Shown: piece after piece, positions 54,364-63,557 of the stretch
Layout: every line of letters begins with the position of its first letter
Position numbering within the stretch: the first letter of the stretch is position 1
DNA from: Micromonospora pallida
GTDB lineage: Bacteria; Actinomycetota; Actinomycetes; Mycobacteriales; Micromonosporaceae
Assembly (NCBI RefSeq): GCF_900090325.1
Contig: NZ_FMHW01000002.1
Span: forward strand, 5,581,001-5,645,000
Direction: 5' to 3'
DNA: 64,000 nucleotides
The notes under the pieces: generated by a model
Database searches by the model: none
What the model was told of the DNA's origin: nothing
What the model saw: only the letters and a program-made list of their open reading frames with translations
Made by a program: the position numbers and the translations under genes

Positions 54364-55533
54364 TCAGGCCCACACCTGCTGCGGCTCGGCCCGCCGCTCG
54401 GCCAGCGCCGGGGCCGGGTCGTACTCGCGGACTACCTCGTAGCGGGTGTTCCGCTCGACCGGGCGGAACCCGGCGTCCCAGATCAGGTGGAGCAGGTCGT
54501 CGCGGTGCATGGTGTTCGGCGTGCCGTAGGAGTCCGCGTCATGGGTGATCTTGTATTCGACGACCGAGCCGTCCAGGTCGTCCACGCCGAAGTTGAGCGA
54601 GAGTTGCGCCACCGAGAGGCCGTGCATCACCCAGAAGCACTTGACGTGCGGGACGTTGTCGAAGAGCAGCCGGGACACCGCGAAGGTCTTCAGCGACTCG
54701 GCCGGCGAGGCCATCGTCGTCCGGGCCTGGATCCGGTTCCGGATCTTGCCGTCCGCCGAGTCGACGAAGTCATGCTGGTAGCGCAGCGGGATGAAGACCG
54801 CGAAGCCGCCGGTCTCGTCCTGGAGTTCCCGCAGCCGCAGCACGTGGTCCACCCGGTGCCGAGGCTCCTCGATGTGGCCGTAGAGCATGGTGGACGGCGT
54901 CTTCATCCCCTTGCTGTGGGCCAGCCGGTGGATCCGGGACCAGTCCTCCCAGTGGCACGCGTGGTCCACGATGTGCTGCCGGACCTCCCAGTCGAAGATC
55001 TCCGCGCCGCCACCGGTCAGCGACTCCAGACCGGCGTCCATCAGCTCGTCGAGGATCGCGTCCGCGGGCAGGCCGCTGATCTTCTCGAACCACTGCACCT
55101 CGGTCGCGGTGAACGCCTTGAGCGTGACGTTCGGCAGCGCCGCCTTCAGCTCGCGCAGCACCTTGGGGTAGTAGCGCCAGGGCAGCGTCGGGTGCAGACC
55201 GTTGACGATGTGCAGCTCGGTGAGCTGCTCGTCCTCCATCTCCTTGGCCTTGCGGACGGCCTCGTCGATGCGCATCGTGTAGGCGTCCTTCTCGCCCGGC
55301 TTGCGCTGGAACGAGCAGTACGCGCAGCTCGCGCTGCACACGTTGGTCAGGTTGAGGTGCCGGTTGACGTTGAACATCACCCGGTCGCCGTTGCGCTCGG
55401 TCCGCCGGTGGTGCGCCAACCGGCCCAACCAGGTGAGGTCGTCGCTGTCGTAGAGGGCGATGCCGTCCTCCCGGGTCAGCCGCTCACCCGCGTACACCTT
55501 GGCTTCGAGCTCGCGCTTGAGTCCGGCATCCAT
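54364..55533 (-). CDS. mqnE: Aminofutalosine synthase
   Basis: A 389-residue radical SAM enzyme that joins 3-enolpyruvylbenzoate to the adenosyl moiety of SAM, the second step of the futalosine pathway after MqnA. The cluster motif is Cys66-x3-Cys70-x2-Cys73 in [10 protein letters not shown], and Thr-Ala-Thr-Glu-Val-Gln-Trp and Leu-Thr-Gly-Gly-Gly-Ala-Glu-Ile-Phe distinguish it from MqnC. The ATG at 55533 is preferred to a GTG at 55554. The promoter at 55569-55574 shares 13 bases with that of mqnC. MqnB and MqnD were not found in the window. Confidence 0.94.
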   Translation of the reverse strand: MDAGLKRELEAKVYAGERLTREDGIALYDSDDLTWLGRLAHHRRTERNGDRVMFNVNRHLNLTNVCSASCAYCSFQRKPGEKDAYTMRIDEAVRKAKEMEDEQLTELHIVNGLHPTLPWRYYPKVLRELKAALPNVTLKAFTATEVQWFEKISGLPADAILDELMDAGLESLTGGGAEIFDWEVRQHIVDHACHWEDWSRIHRLAHSKGMKTPSTMLYGHIEEPRHRVDHVLRLRELQDETGGFAVFIPLRYQHDFVDSADGKIRNRIQARTTMASPAESLKTFAVSRLLFDNVPHVKCFWVMHGLSVAQLSLNFGVDDLDGSVVEYKITHDADSYGTPNTMHRDDLLHLIWDAGFRPVERNTRYEVVREYDPAPALAERRAEPQQVWA

Positions 55534-55568
55534 CGAAAAGCCCGTCCCTTCCACCTGGTTCCGGGTCG

Positions 55569-55574
55569 AGCCTA
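55569..55574 (-). promoter_or_regulatory. -10 box of mqnE
   Basis: TAGGCT within CGACGTAGGCTCG, identical over 13 bases to the mqnC promoter. The left arm (55572-55580) of a 9-bp inverted repeat CTACGTCGC/GCGACGTAG, whose right arm is at 55615-55623, overlaps the box. Confidence 0.5.
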
Positions 55575-55766
55575 CGTCGCGGGGTCGGCCGGTCGTCCGG
55601 GGCGGGCCGACGCAGCGACGTAGTTCACCGGACTCTCAGGCTGTCGTTACCGCCGCACCATCGACACCGGCGAAACATTCAGGTAAGACAAAGTAGGACG
55701 CGCAACACTGCGGCCGGACGCCGCGCTCCACGAGGGCGCGGCTTCGCCACGTCGGACGGGAGCGGG

Positions 55767-57326
55767 ATGAGCGACAACGAGCGCACGCGACGGACACGAC
55801 GACGGGCACCGATCGTCTCCCCGGTCCTGCGCCCCAGGCTCTGGTCCGCGCTGCTCGGCATGGTCGCCGCGGCGGCCATCGCCACCCCGGTCTTCGCCGA
55901 CCCCACGCTGCCCCAGACCGTCCCGGACACCGGCGCCCGTCCGGTCGCGGCCGGGCCGGTGTACCTGCCCGGCGGCCCCACCGGCGGCGGTGGTCAGTCC
56001 GGCACCACCCCGATCACCCCGGTCGGCAACGGCCCGCTCGCCGCGCAGATCGACGCCGCGCGGGCCCAGGTCGGGCTGCTCGGCCAGGAGCTACTCCGAC
56101 TCGAACAACTCCAGAGCGACGCGAAGACGCAGCTCGCCACCGCCGACCGGGACCGGAAGCTCGCCCAGGACACCCTCGCCCGCGCCCAGCGGGAGGCCGA
56201 CGCCGCCGCCGCCGAGGCGATCAAGGCCGCCGCCAAGCTGCCTCCCGGCGACTTCGCGTCCGAACTGCACGGCCTGAGCGTGCTGGAGCGGATCTACCGG
56301 GGCGAGGAGGTCGAGGGCACCACCACCGCCGCGACCGGCGAGCTGAACCGGGCCCGCACCGGCGAGCAGGCCGCCAGTCAGGCGTACGCGGCGGCGGAGA
56401 CCCGGCTGCGTACCGCGACGGAGCAGTTCACCACCACCCAGAAGACCTACCGCACCCAGGAAGCGGCCCTGCTCAAGCTGCAGCAGGACAACGCCACCCA
56501 GCTCGCCGAGATCGAACGGCAGCAGGAGGCCGAGGAGCAGCGCCTCGGCGAGCAGTACCTGCAGGGTGCGACTGCCAACGGGCTGACCTCCCACCCGCGC
56601 GCGATGGCCGCCGTCCGGTACGCCCTGGCACAGCTCGGCGACCCGTACCTCTGGGCGGCCGAAGGGCCGGACCGGTTCGACTGCTCCGGCCTGGTCTGGG
56701 CCGCGTACCGGTCGAAGGGCGCCGACTACTCCGGCCTGCCCCGGGTCTCCCGAGACCAGTACAACGCCACCAAGGGCAAGACCGTCAGCCGGAGTGCCCT
56801 ACTCCCCGGCGACCTGGTCTTCTACGCCTCGGGCAGCAGCTGGACGACGATCCACCACATGGGCATGTACATCGGCAACGGCAAGATGGTGCACGCCCCG
56901 ACCACCGGCGACGTCGTGAAGATCTCCAACGTCCGGTGGTCGCGGCTGTACGCCGCCACCCGGGTCATCGACGCGGTCCCGGCCCCGGGTGCCACCCCGA
57001 CGCCGACTCCGACTCCGACGCCGAGTCCGACGAAGACCGGCACCCCGAAGCCGACGAACACCACCACGCCCAAGCCGACCAACTCGGCCACGCCCAAGCC
57101 GACCGGCAGCGCCAGCCCGACGCCGACCGGCAGCGCAACGCCGACGCCGACCCCCACGCCGACCCCCACCCCCACCGCGGCCCCGTCGGAGAGCGACACG
57201 ACCTCGCCGTCGCCAAGCAAGAGCAGCACCAGCGGTGGCAGCCCGAGCGCCTCGGTCAGCGGCACCGGCGAGCCCGGCGGGAGCCCGGCGCAGAGCGGGT
57301 CGGCGAGCCCGGACGCCGAGGGCTGA
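55767..57326 (+). CDS. Secreted NlpC/P60 peptidoglycan hydrolase with coiled coil and Pro/Thr-rich tail
   Basis: A 519-residue exported protein: basic n-region and signal helix to about residue 45; a long coiled coil (about 90-275) rich in Ala, Glu and Gln; an NlpC/P60 domain with the catalytic Cys in Phe-Asp-Cys-Ser-Gly-Leu (about residue 309) and His in Ile-His-His-Met-Gly-Met-Tyr; then about 110 residues of Thr-Pro-Thr/Ser repeats. This is the RipA-like arrangement in which the coiled coil restrains a D-glutamyl-meso-DAP endopeptidase involved in cell separation. The tail is probably wall-embedded. Confidence 0.88.
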   Translation: MSDNERTRRTRRRAPIVSPVLRPRLWSALLGMVAAAAIATPVFADPTLPQTVPDTGARPVAAGPVYLPGGPTGGGGQSGTTPITPVGNGPLAAQIDAARAQVGLLGQELLRLEQLQSDAKTQLATADRDRKLAQDTLARAQREADAAAAEAIKAAAKLPPGDFASELHGLSVLERIYRGEEVEGTTTAATGELNRARTGEQAASQAYAAAETRLRTATEQFTTTQKTYRTQEAALLKLQQDNATQLAEIERQQEAEEQRLGEQYLQGATANGLTSHPRAMAAVRYALAQLGDPYLWAAEGPDRFDCSGLVWAAYRSKGADYSGLPRVSRDQYNATKGKTVSRSALLPGDLVFYASGSSWTTIHHMGMYIGNGKMVHAPTTGDVVKISNVRWSRLYAATRVIDAVPAPGATPTPTPTPTPSPTKTGTPKPTNTTTPKPTNSATPKPTGSASPTPTGSATPTPTPTPTPTPTAAPSESDTTSPSPSKSSTSGGSPSASVSGTGEPGGSPAQSGSASPDAEG

Positions 57327-57433
57327 CCGGTAACCCGACTCCGGCTGTGCGGCCGGACCAGAATGTGGCACCGTGAGAGCCAGGCACTCCCGGCTCGGCG
57401 CCACGGGTCCGGGTGCGAGCGCGGAGGACGAAC

Positions 57434-58885
57434 ATGGGCGAGCAGCAGGTTCCCGCTGAGACCGTCGAATCCGGCCCCGAGCCCCGCCCGCTGACCGATC
57501 CAGCCGGCACCGGACCGGCCACCGCCGGACCGGCCACCGCCGCACCGGGCTCCGCCGAGAGCCCGCCGGCCGTGTCCACCTTGGTCACCGACGGAGCCAC
57601 GCCGGCCACGTCCGCCTCGGCCAACGCCGCTACGGCCGGGGCCGGAAATCCGGATGGCCAGCCGGCCGCCGACGCCGGGCAGCAGTCAGCCAGGGCAGCC
57701 ACCACCGCCCCGGCACGTGGCCGGGCCAGCATCGCCGCTGCCGGCACAGCCGGGGGCGCGCCGAACACGCCCCTGGTGCCGGCCCAGCGCAGTCCCTCCT
57801 GGGCACGGGCCAGCGCCGCCGTACCGGCACTGCACCGGGTGTCGCCGCAGGAGGCCGGCATCGCCGCCGGGGTGCGTACCGGCGGGACGAAGGTGTACCG
57901 GTCCACCGAGACCCCACCCACCGAACCCACCCCGCCCACCGAGCCCACACCGGCCGAGCCACCCTCGCCCGGTCCCGCACCGGTCCCGGCTCCGGAACCC
58001 GCGCCGCTGACCCCACCTGCGCCCACGCCGAAACCCGGGCCGCTGCCGGAGCCACCCGTACCGACGCCGACGCCGCCCCTGCCGAAGCCGTCACCCACGC
58101 CGCCGGGACCGTCCCCCACCCCGCCCGGTCCGGTGCCACCGACGCCGAGTCCGCCGGCACCGCCGCCCGGCCCGCCGATCCCGTCCCCTCCGCCACCACC
58201 CGGGCCGATGCCGGCTCCGCCGTTCCCACCGCCGCCGGCCGCCGCCACCCGGGTCGCCGGCCCCGCCACGCCCGGCGGACCGCCGCCGGTACGGGTCACC
58301 GGCAGCGCCACCGTCCCCGGACCGTCGGCCCCGGCCTCCGGAGCACCGTGGACCACCCCGACGTCCGGCCCGCCGGCACCGCCGGTCGTCCCGGAGCCGG
58401 CCAGGCCGACCTGGCCCACCCCGACCGAAGCGGGCGGACCGGGTGCGACTGCCCCGTGGTCGACGCCGGCCGGGCCCTCGCCACTCGCGCCCACCAGCGG
58501 CGGGACACCGGTGGGCGGTTCCGTGCACCACCTACCGCCGAACGGGGTCTCCGCCGCCCCGGCCACCACCGGCCAGGCCGGTACCGCCGGTACGGCGGGT
58601 ACGCCCGGCCGCCCCGGGACCGTCTACGGCGGTTCCGTCACCGAGGGGCCCGGCTTCGCCACGGTCGCCCTGCCGCCCGGGAACCCGGTCGAGAACACTG
58701 GCTCCCTGACCGGGCACATCCTCGCCCAGGGCTGGGCCGACACCCCCGTCGAACGGTCCCGCACCACCAGGGTGGTGCTCGTGCTGATCGCCTCGCTCGG
58801 GCTGCTGGTCGCGATCAGCCTGGTGCTGGTGCTGATGGCGAACGACGCGATGGGCGGCCTGATGGAAAACCTGATCAACGGGTGA
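57434..58885 (+). CDS. Proline/alanine-rich protein with a C-terminal membrane anchor
   Basis: A 483-residue protein with no signal peptide. Residues 1-430 are low complexity, dominated by Pro, Ala, Gly and Thr with a Pro-Pro/Thr-Pro core at about 155-270, and a single hydrophobic helix at about 448-468 lies near the C-terminus, so it should be tail-anchored with its long arm in the cytoplasm (or outside, if inserted the other way). I know no function. GGAGG (57423-57427) precedes the ATG. It follows the NlpC/P60 gene by about 100 bases on the same strand. Confidence 0.7.
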   Translation: MGEQQVPAETVESGPEPRPLTDPAGTGPATAGPATAAPGSAESPPAVSTLVTDGATPATSASANAATAGAGNPDGQPAADAGQQSARAATTAPARGRASIAAAGTAGGAPNTPLVPAQRSPSWARASAAVPALHRVSPQEAGIAAGVRTGGTKVYRSTETPPTEPTPPTEPTPAEPPSPGPAPVPAPEPAPLTPPAPTPKPGPLPEPPVPTPTPPLPKPSPTPPGPSPTPPGPVPPTPSPPAPPPGPPIPSPPPPPGPMPAPPFPPPPAAATRVAGPATPGGPPPVRVTGSATVPGPSAPASGAPWTTPTSGPPAPPVVPEPARPTWPTPTEAGGPGATAPWSTPAGPSPLAPTSGGTPVGGSVHHLPPNGVSAAPATTGQAGTAGTAGTPGRPGTVYGGSVTEGPGFATVALPPGNPVENTGSLTGHILAQGWADTPVERSRTTRVVLVLIASLGLLVAISLVLVLMANDAMGGLMENLING

Positions 58886-58985
58886 GCCGTCAGTCCGGGC
58901 ACCGTCGTCCGGGGGCCGGCGACCGGCCGGGGTGAGCCCGCCCACTACCCTGTCGCGGCGTGCTGGCCGATCGGCCGGCTCGCCG

Positions 58986-58991
58986 TACACT
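58986..58991 (+). promoter_or_regulatory. -10 box of the DEAD-box helicase gene
   Basis: TACACT implies a leader of about 115 bases before the TTG start, long as in many cold- or stress-regulated RNA helicase genes. A perfect 12-bp palindrome GGCCGATCGGCC at 58965-58976 stands just upstream. Confidence 0.45.
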
Positions 58992-59112
58992 GTTATTGAT
59001 CACTGACCTGGTGCGCGTCGTCGCGTGCCCATGGGCGATCTTGCGGGCGAACCGGCGGCGTCACTTTCGCGGCGGGCCATCGCGAAGATGCGCCCCGCTG
59101 GAGAGGTATTTC

Positions 59113-60846
59113 TTGACGACCTTTGCTGACCTCAGCACGTCCCCGTCCGCCTTCGACACCCCGCCGGTGACCACCGGCGACGACACCGTCCCCCCCACCA
59201 CCACCGACGACGTCGACTTCGCCGGTCTGGGGCTCCCCCAGCCGCTCGTCCGGGCTCTGGCCCGGCAGGGCATCACCACCCCGTTCGAGATCCAGCGGGC
59301 CACCATGCCCGACGCCCTCGCCGGACGGGACGTCCTCGGCCGGGGCCAGACCGGCTCCGGCAAGACCCTCGCCTTCGGCCTGCCGCTGCTGGCCCGGGTC
59401 GCCGACGGTGAGCGGGCCCGGCCGCTGCACCCCCGGGCCCTGGTCCTGGTGCCCACCCGGGAACTCGCCATGCAGGTCAACGACGCGCTCGTGCCGCTGG
59501 GCAAGGCGGTCGGGGTCTTCCTCAAGACCGCCGTGGGCGGGGTCCCCTACGACCGCCAGATCGACGCCCTCCGGCGCGGCGTGGAGATCATCGTTGCCAC
59601 GCCGGGCCGACTCGGCGACCTGATCTCGCGGCAGGTGTGCCACCTCGACGACGTCGAGGTCACCGTGCTGGACGAGGCCGACCAGATGGCCGACATGGGC
59701 TTCCTGCCGGAGGTCACCGAGCTGTTGGCGAAGACGCCGGCCGGTGCCCAGCGGCTGCTCTTCTCGGCCACTCTGGACAACGACGTGGACTCGCTGGTCA
59801 AGCGGTTCATGACCGACCCGGTGACGCACTCCACCGCCCCGGCCACCGCTGCTGTCGCCACCATGGACCACCACCTGCTGCTGATCCCGCCGCACGACAA
59901 GTTCGCGGTGGCGGCGTCGATCGCGGCCCGTTCCGGTCGGACCATGATGTTCGCCCGTACCCAGCTCGGCGTGGACCGGCTGGTCGAGCAGCTCGGCGCG
60001 GTGGGCGTCCGGGCCGGTGGCCTGCACGGCGGCAAGACCCAGCGGATGCGTACCCGCACCCTGGCCGAGTTCCGTGAGGGACGGATGAACGTGCTGGTCG
60101 CCACGGACGTGGCCGCCCGGGGCATCCATGTGGACGGTGTCTCGCTCGTGATGCACGTCGACCCGCCGAAGGACCCGAAGGACTACCTGCACCGGGCCGG
60201 GCGTACCGCGCGGGCCGGCGAGTCCGGCGCGGTGGTCACGCTGGTCCTGCCGAAACAGCGACGGACCACGCTGGCGATGCTGGAGAAGGCCGGGGTCGAG
60301 CCGGCCGAACTGCGGGTGCGGGCGGGTGACCCGGAGCTGGCCGAGCTGACCGGCGCCCGGCAGCCCAGTGGCGTACCGGTGTCCAACGAGCTGCAGGAGC
60401 CACGCCGGCACGGCGACCGGCCCGGCGGCCAGCGACGGTTCGGCGACCGGCCGGGCGGCTACCACCGCTCGGGCGACCGCGACCAGGGGGACCGCCGCTT
60501 CGGTGACCGCGCATCGGGCGACCGCCGCTTCGGCGACCGGGACGGCCGGGCCGAACGGCGGTACCCGGAGCGGGAGGCCCGCTTCGGCGACCGCGACAGC
60601 CAAGGCGGACGGCCGTACCCCGAGCGGGAGGCCCGCTTCGGCGACCGCGACGGCCGGGGCGGACGCGGCTACAGCGGCCGGCCCGAACACCGGCACGGTC
60701 CCGGCGAGCAGCGCCACACCAGCCGTGACGGGGGACGCCACGCTGGCCGCGACGAGCGGCGCGTCGGTGACGATCGACCGGGCTACCGCAGCCGGACCGA
60801 CGACCGGCGCGGTTTCGGCGGCCGGGCCTCGGCGCGCAGCTACTGA
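59113..60846 (+). CDS. DEAD-box ATP-dependent RNA helicase with Arg/Gly/Asp-rich C-terminal repeats
   Basis: A 577-residue helicase of the RhlE/DeaD group. Motif I (Gly-Gln-Thr-Gly-Ser-Gly-Lys-Thr) is at about 77-84, Asp-Glu-Ala-Asp at about 188-191, Ser-Ala-Thr after it, and motif VI (His-Arg-Ala-Gly-Arg-Thr-Ala-Arg) at about 359. From residue 430 on, the chain is a disordered RNA-binding-like tail with repeated Arg-Phe-Gly-Asp-Arg-Asp and Pro-Glu-Arg-Glu-Ala units. The TTG at 59113 has GGAGAGG eight bases upstream, which decides it over an earlier in-frame start at 58960 that would cover the promoter. Confidence 0.9.
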   Translation: MTTFADLSTSPSAFDTPPVTTGDDTVPPTTTDDVDFAGLGLPQPLVRALARQGITTPFEIQRATMPDALAGRDVLGRGQTGSGKTLAFGLPLLARVADGERARPLHPRALVLVPTRELAMQVNDALVPLGKAVGVFLKTAVGGVPYDRQIDALRRGVEIIVATPGRLGDLISRQVCHLDDVEVTVLDEADQMADMGFLPEVTELLAKTPAGAQRLLFSATLDNDVDSLVKRFMTDPVTHSTAPATAAVATMDHHLLLIPPHDKFAVAASIAARSGRTMMFARTQLGVDRLVEQLGAVGVRAGGLHGGKTQRMRTRTLAEFREGRMNVLVATDVAARGIHVDGVSLVMHVDPPKDPKDYLHRAGRTARAGESGAVVTLVLPKQRRTTLAMLEKAGVEPAELRVRAGDPELAELTGARQPSGVPVSNELQEPRRHGDRPGGQRRFGDRPGGYHRSGDRDQGDRRFGDRASGDRRFGDRDGRAERRYPEREARFGDRDSQGGRPYPEREARFGDRDGRGGRGYSGRPEHRHGPGEQRHTSRDGGRHAGRDERRVGDDRPGYRSRTDDRRGFGGRASARSY

Positions 60847-60860
60847 CCCAGCCGGACGCC

Positions 60861-60888
60861 GCCCTGGTGGTGGAGAACCCGCCAGGGC
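60861..60888 (+). terminator. Possible terminator of the helicase gene
   Basis: GCCCTGG and CCAGGGC form a perfect 7-bp stem with a 14-base loop, 14 bases after the stop codon. Confidence 0.45.
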
Positions 60889-60964
60889 TGCGTCGGGGTG
60901 GCGTCGCTGTCTGCCGACGGCGGCCGGGTCGCCGCGATCGAATGCCCGAGGTGCCGGCCTGCCG

Positions 60965-60970
60965 TAGTGT
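60965..60970 (+). promoter_or_regulatory. -10 box of a leaderless gene
   Basis: TAGTGT ends seven bases before the ATG at 60978. Confidence 0.5.
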
Positions 60971-60977
60971 CCGGCTC

Positions 60978-61604
60978 ATGCCGACCATGCCGAAGTCGCT
61001 GTTCTGGAGCCGCCTGGACACCACCGGCTGCGAGCACACGCTGCTGGACGACGCGCGCGGCCTTACCGCCCGGGGCCAGGTGCAGGCCGTCGACCCGGTC
61101 CCGTACACCTGCCGGTACACCCTGACCACCACGCCGGAGTGGGCGACCGTCCGGCTGGAGGTCGAGGTCGAGGGGTCGGGCTGGGCACGCGGGGTCCGAC
61201 TGGAACGGCAGCCGGACCGCTGGCGGGTGGTGACCAGCGAGCAGGGTGACCTCGACGTCGCGCTCCGCGCGGCCGGTCGACCCCCGGTCGGGCTGCCCGG
61301 CACGGACGACCCGGGCCGGCTGGCCGACGCGGTGGACGTCGACCTGGGCGCGTCGGCGCTGTTCAACACCCTTCCGGTACGCCGACTCGGGCTACGGGAC
61401 GCCGCGCCGGGCACCGAACGGCGGATCGAGGTCGCCTGGGTGCAGGTGCCGAGCCTGCTGGTGCTGCCCGCCACGCAGACGTACACGGCGCTCGGCGCCG
61501 GCCGGGTCCGGTTCGCCAGCGGCGACTTCACCGCCGACCTGGACGTCGACCCCGACGGCTTCGTACGCCACTACCCGGGGCTCGTCGACCGGGTCGGTCG
61601 CTGA
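60978..61604 (+). CDS. Putative glycolipid-binding family protein (PF06475)
   Basis: A 208-residue, beta-rich cytoplasmic protein resembling the PF06475 'putative glycolipid-binding' family: Phe-Trp-Ser-Arg-Leu-Asp near the N-terminus, Leu-Glu-Val-Glu-Val-Glu-Gly and a central Asp-Val-Asp-Leu-Gly-Ala-Ser-Ala-Leu-Phe-Asn-Thr-Leu-Pro-Val-Arg-Arg. Its ligand is unproven in any species I can name. The ATG is leaderless by the position of the -10 box. Confidence 0.8.
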   Translation: MPTMPKSLFWSRLDTTGCEHTLLDDARGLTARGQVQAVDPVPYTCRYTLTTTPEWATVRLEVEVEGSGWARGVRLERQPDRWRVVTSEQGDLDVALRAAGRPPVGLPGTDDPGRLADAVDVDLGASALFNTLPVRRLGLRDAAPGTERRIEVAWVQVPSLLVLPATQTYTALGAGRVRFASGDFTADLDVDPDGFVRHYPGLVDRVGR

Positions 61605-61661
61605 CCGTACGGCGACCGACCCGTCGGCCCCGGCGCGGCCGGACCAGGGCGCGGGGCGGCT

Positions 61662-62306
61662 TCAGTCGCCGCGCCCGGCACCGCGATCGGGTGCGCTCAT
61701 GTCCCCCGTCCCGGGCGTGCCGTCGGCGAGCCCGTAGCGCAGGTACACGGTGCCCTTCGGACCGGCCACCGGCGGTTCGAGAAGCGTGACGTTCGTGGGC
61801 ACCGCACCACCGTCGAACACCTTCTTCCCGACGCCGAGCACGATCGGGTGCACCCAGAGGTCGAGACGGTCGAAGAGCTTCTCGCGCAGGAGGGTCTGCA
61901 CCAGGTTCAGGCTCCCGACCACCTTCACATGCTCGTGCCGGTCCCGGATCTCGCGCACCGCGCCGGCCAGATCCGGGCCGAGCTGGGTGGACCCGGCCCA
62001 CGAGAGGTCGGGCCGGCCACGGGAGGCCACGTACTTCGGGACGCGGTTGAAGAGCGTGGCGATGTCGTTGTCCGCGCCACCCTCCTGGTACGGCCAGTAG
62101 GCGGCGAAGATGTCGTACGTCCGCCGGCCGAGCAGGAGGGCGTCGGTGCCCTCGTACGCGGCACCGACCTGCGCCCCGGTGACCTCGTCCAGCAGGGGCG
62201 CCTGCCAGCCACCGAACGGGAACCCCAACGGGTCCTCCTCGGGGCCGCCGGGCGACTGGCCGACGAGGTCGAGGGTTGCGAACAGCTCGATGTGGACGAG
62301 GCCCAT
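61662..62306 (-). CDS. Dihydrofolate reductase / RibD C-terminal family protein
   Basis: A 214-residue protein of the RibD_C (PF01872) superfamily, which reduces pyrimidine or pteridine rings with NADPH in known members. The N-terminal strand, Leu-Leu-Leu-Gly-Arg-Arg-Thr-Tyr-Asp, and Lys-Val-Val-Gly-Ser-Leu-Asn-Leu-Val-Gln are the usual conserved parts. It is one of several such stand-alone proteins common in actinobacteria; substrate unknown. GGGAG precedes the ATG. Confidence 0.85.
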   Translation of the reverse strand: MGLVHIELFATLDLVGQSPGGPEEDPLGFPFGGWQAPLLDEVTGAQVGAAYEGTDALLLGRRTYDIFAAYWPYQEGGADNDIATLFNRVPKYVASRGRPDLSWAGSTQLGPDLAGAVREIRDRHEHVKVVGSLNLVQTLLREKLFDRLDLWVHPIVLGVGKKVFDGGAVPTNVTLLEPPVAGPKGTVYLRYGLADGTPGTGDMSAPDRGAGRGD

Positions 62307-62419
62307 GCCCTACTCCCGATGAGTTGGTCGTCTCGGTCGGGCGGTAGACCTGGGGCACCGACAGACCCGTCGCTGCGCCGGCACTCGACCCCGGACTCGT
62401 CTACCGCCTGCGACCGAAC

Positions 62420-63514
62420 CTAGTCGACGGGCCAGGCTCCGGTGGCGAGGAAGCGCTCGACGGTGGCGAGGTGCGGGGTCAGGTCCAGGCCCTGGGCAGC
62501 CACCCAGTCGTCGGCGTAGTACGTGTCGGCGTACCGGTCGCCGGCGTCGCAGATGAGCGTCACCACCGATCCGGTGCGCCCCTCGGCGAGCATGGCGGCG
62601 ATCAGCCCGAAGGCGCCCCAGAGGTTGGTGCCGGTGGAGCCGCCCACCCGACGGCCGAGCACCGCCGAGCCGGCCCGCATCGCGGCCAGCGAGGCGGCGT
62701 CGGGCACCTGCACCATCCGGTCGACCACGCTGGGCAGGAAGGACGCCTCGACCGTGGGCCGGCCGATCCCCTCGATCCGGGAGCCCCGACCGGTGCGGAC
62801 GGACCAGTCGGCCGCCTGCCACGCCGGGTAGAACGCGGAGTTCTCCGGGTCGACCACGCAGAGTTTGGTGGGCAGCCGGCGGTACCGGGTGAACCGGCCG
62901 ATGGTGGCGCCGGTGCCGCCGGTGCCCGCGCCCACCACGATCCAGGCCGGCACCGGGTGCCGTTCCAGGGTGAGCTGGGCGTAGATCGACTCGGCGATGT
63001 TGTTGTTGCCCCGCCAGTCGGTGGCCCGCTCGGCGTAGGTGAACTGGTCCATGAAGTGCCCGCCGGCGTCCTCGGCCAGCCAGCGGGCCTCGACGACCAC
63101 CTTCGCCGGGTCGTCGACCAGGTGGCAGCGGCCCCCCTGGAACTCGATCTGGGCGATCTTCTCCGGTGAGGTGGAGGCGGGCATCACCGCGACGAAGGGC
63201 AGCCCCAGCATCCGTGCGAAGTACGCCTCGGAGACGGCGGTCGAGCCGGAGGACGCCTCGACGATCGTGGTGTCCGGACCGATCCAGCCGTTGCACAGCC
63301 CGTAGAGGAAGAGCGAGCGGGCCAGCCGGTGCTTCAGCGAGCCGGTCGGGTGCACCGACTCGTCCTTGAGGTAGAGGTCGATGCCCCACTGTTTCGGCAG
63401 CGGGAACGGCAGCAGGTGGGTGTCGGCCGACCGGTTCGCGTCGGCCTCCACGGCGGCGATCGCCTCGGTCACCCACGCCCGGACAACCTCGTCGCACCGG
63501 TCGAGATGAGTCAC
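62420..63514 (-). CDS. PLP-dependent cysteine synthase/desulfhydrase family protein (Cds1-like)
   Basis: A 364-residue fold-type II PLP enzyme. The PLP lysine is Lys61 in Pro-Thr-Gly-Ser-Leu-Lys-His-Arg, the substrate loop is Ser-Ser-Gly-Ser-Thr and the phosphate loop Gly-Ala-Gly-Thr-Gly-Gly-Thr. It resembles M. tuberculosis Cds1 (Rv3684), an L-cysteine desulfhydrase that releases H2S, more than CysK or CysM, but the reaction is inferred. The GTG start follows TAGTTT by six bases (leaderless). Confidence 0.83.
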   Translation of the reverse strand: MTHLDRCDEVVRAWVTEAIAAVEADANRSADTHLLPFPLPKQWGIDLYLKDESVHPTGSLKHRLARSLFLYGLCNGWIGPDTTIVEASSGSTAVSEAYFARMLGLPFVAVMPASTSPEKIAQIEFQGGRCHLVDDPAKVVVEARWLAEDAGGHFMDQFTYAERATDWRGNNNIAESIYAQLTLERHPVPAWIVVGAGTGGTGATIGRFTRYRRLPTKLCVVDPENSAFYPAWQAADWSVRTGRGSRIEGIGRPTVEASFLPSVVDRMVQVPDAASLAAMRAGSAVLGRRVGGSTGTNLWGAFGLIAAMLAEGRTGSVVTLICDAGDRYADTYYADDWVAAQGLDLTPHLATVERFLATGAWPVD

Positions 63515-63520
63515 GCCGAA

Positions 63521-63526
63521 AAACTA
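63521..63526 (-). promoter_or_regulatory. -10 box of a leaderless gene
   Basis: TAGTTT on the minus strand ends six bases before the GTG at 63514. Confidence 0.45.
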
Positions 63527-63557
63527 GCAATCCTCACGTCCGGCCGGTAGCGGCCGT

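Noticed and set aside
54364..55533. Calling mqnE and mqnC as F420 (FO synthase) or ThiH proteins
   Set aside because: They belong to the same radical SAM group, but the motifs after the cysteine cluster and the presence of mqnA fit the futalosine pathway.
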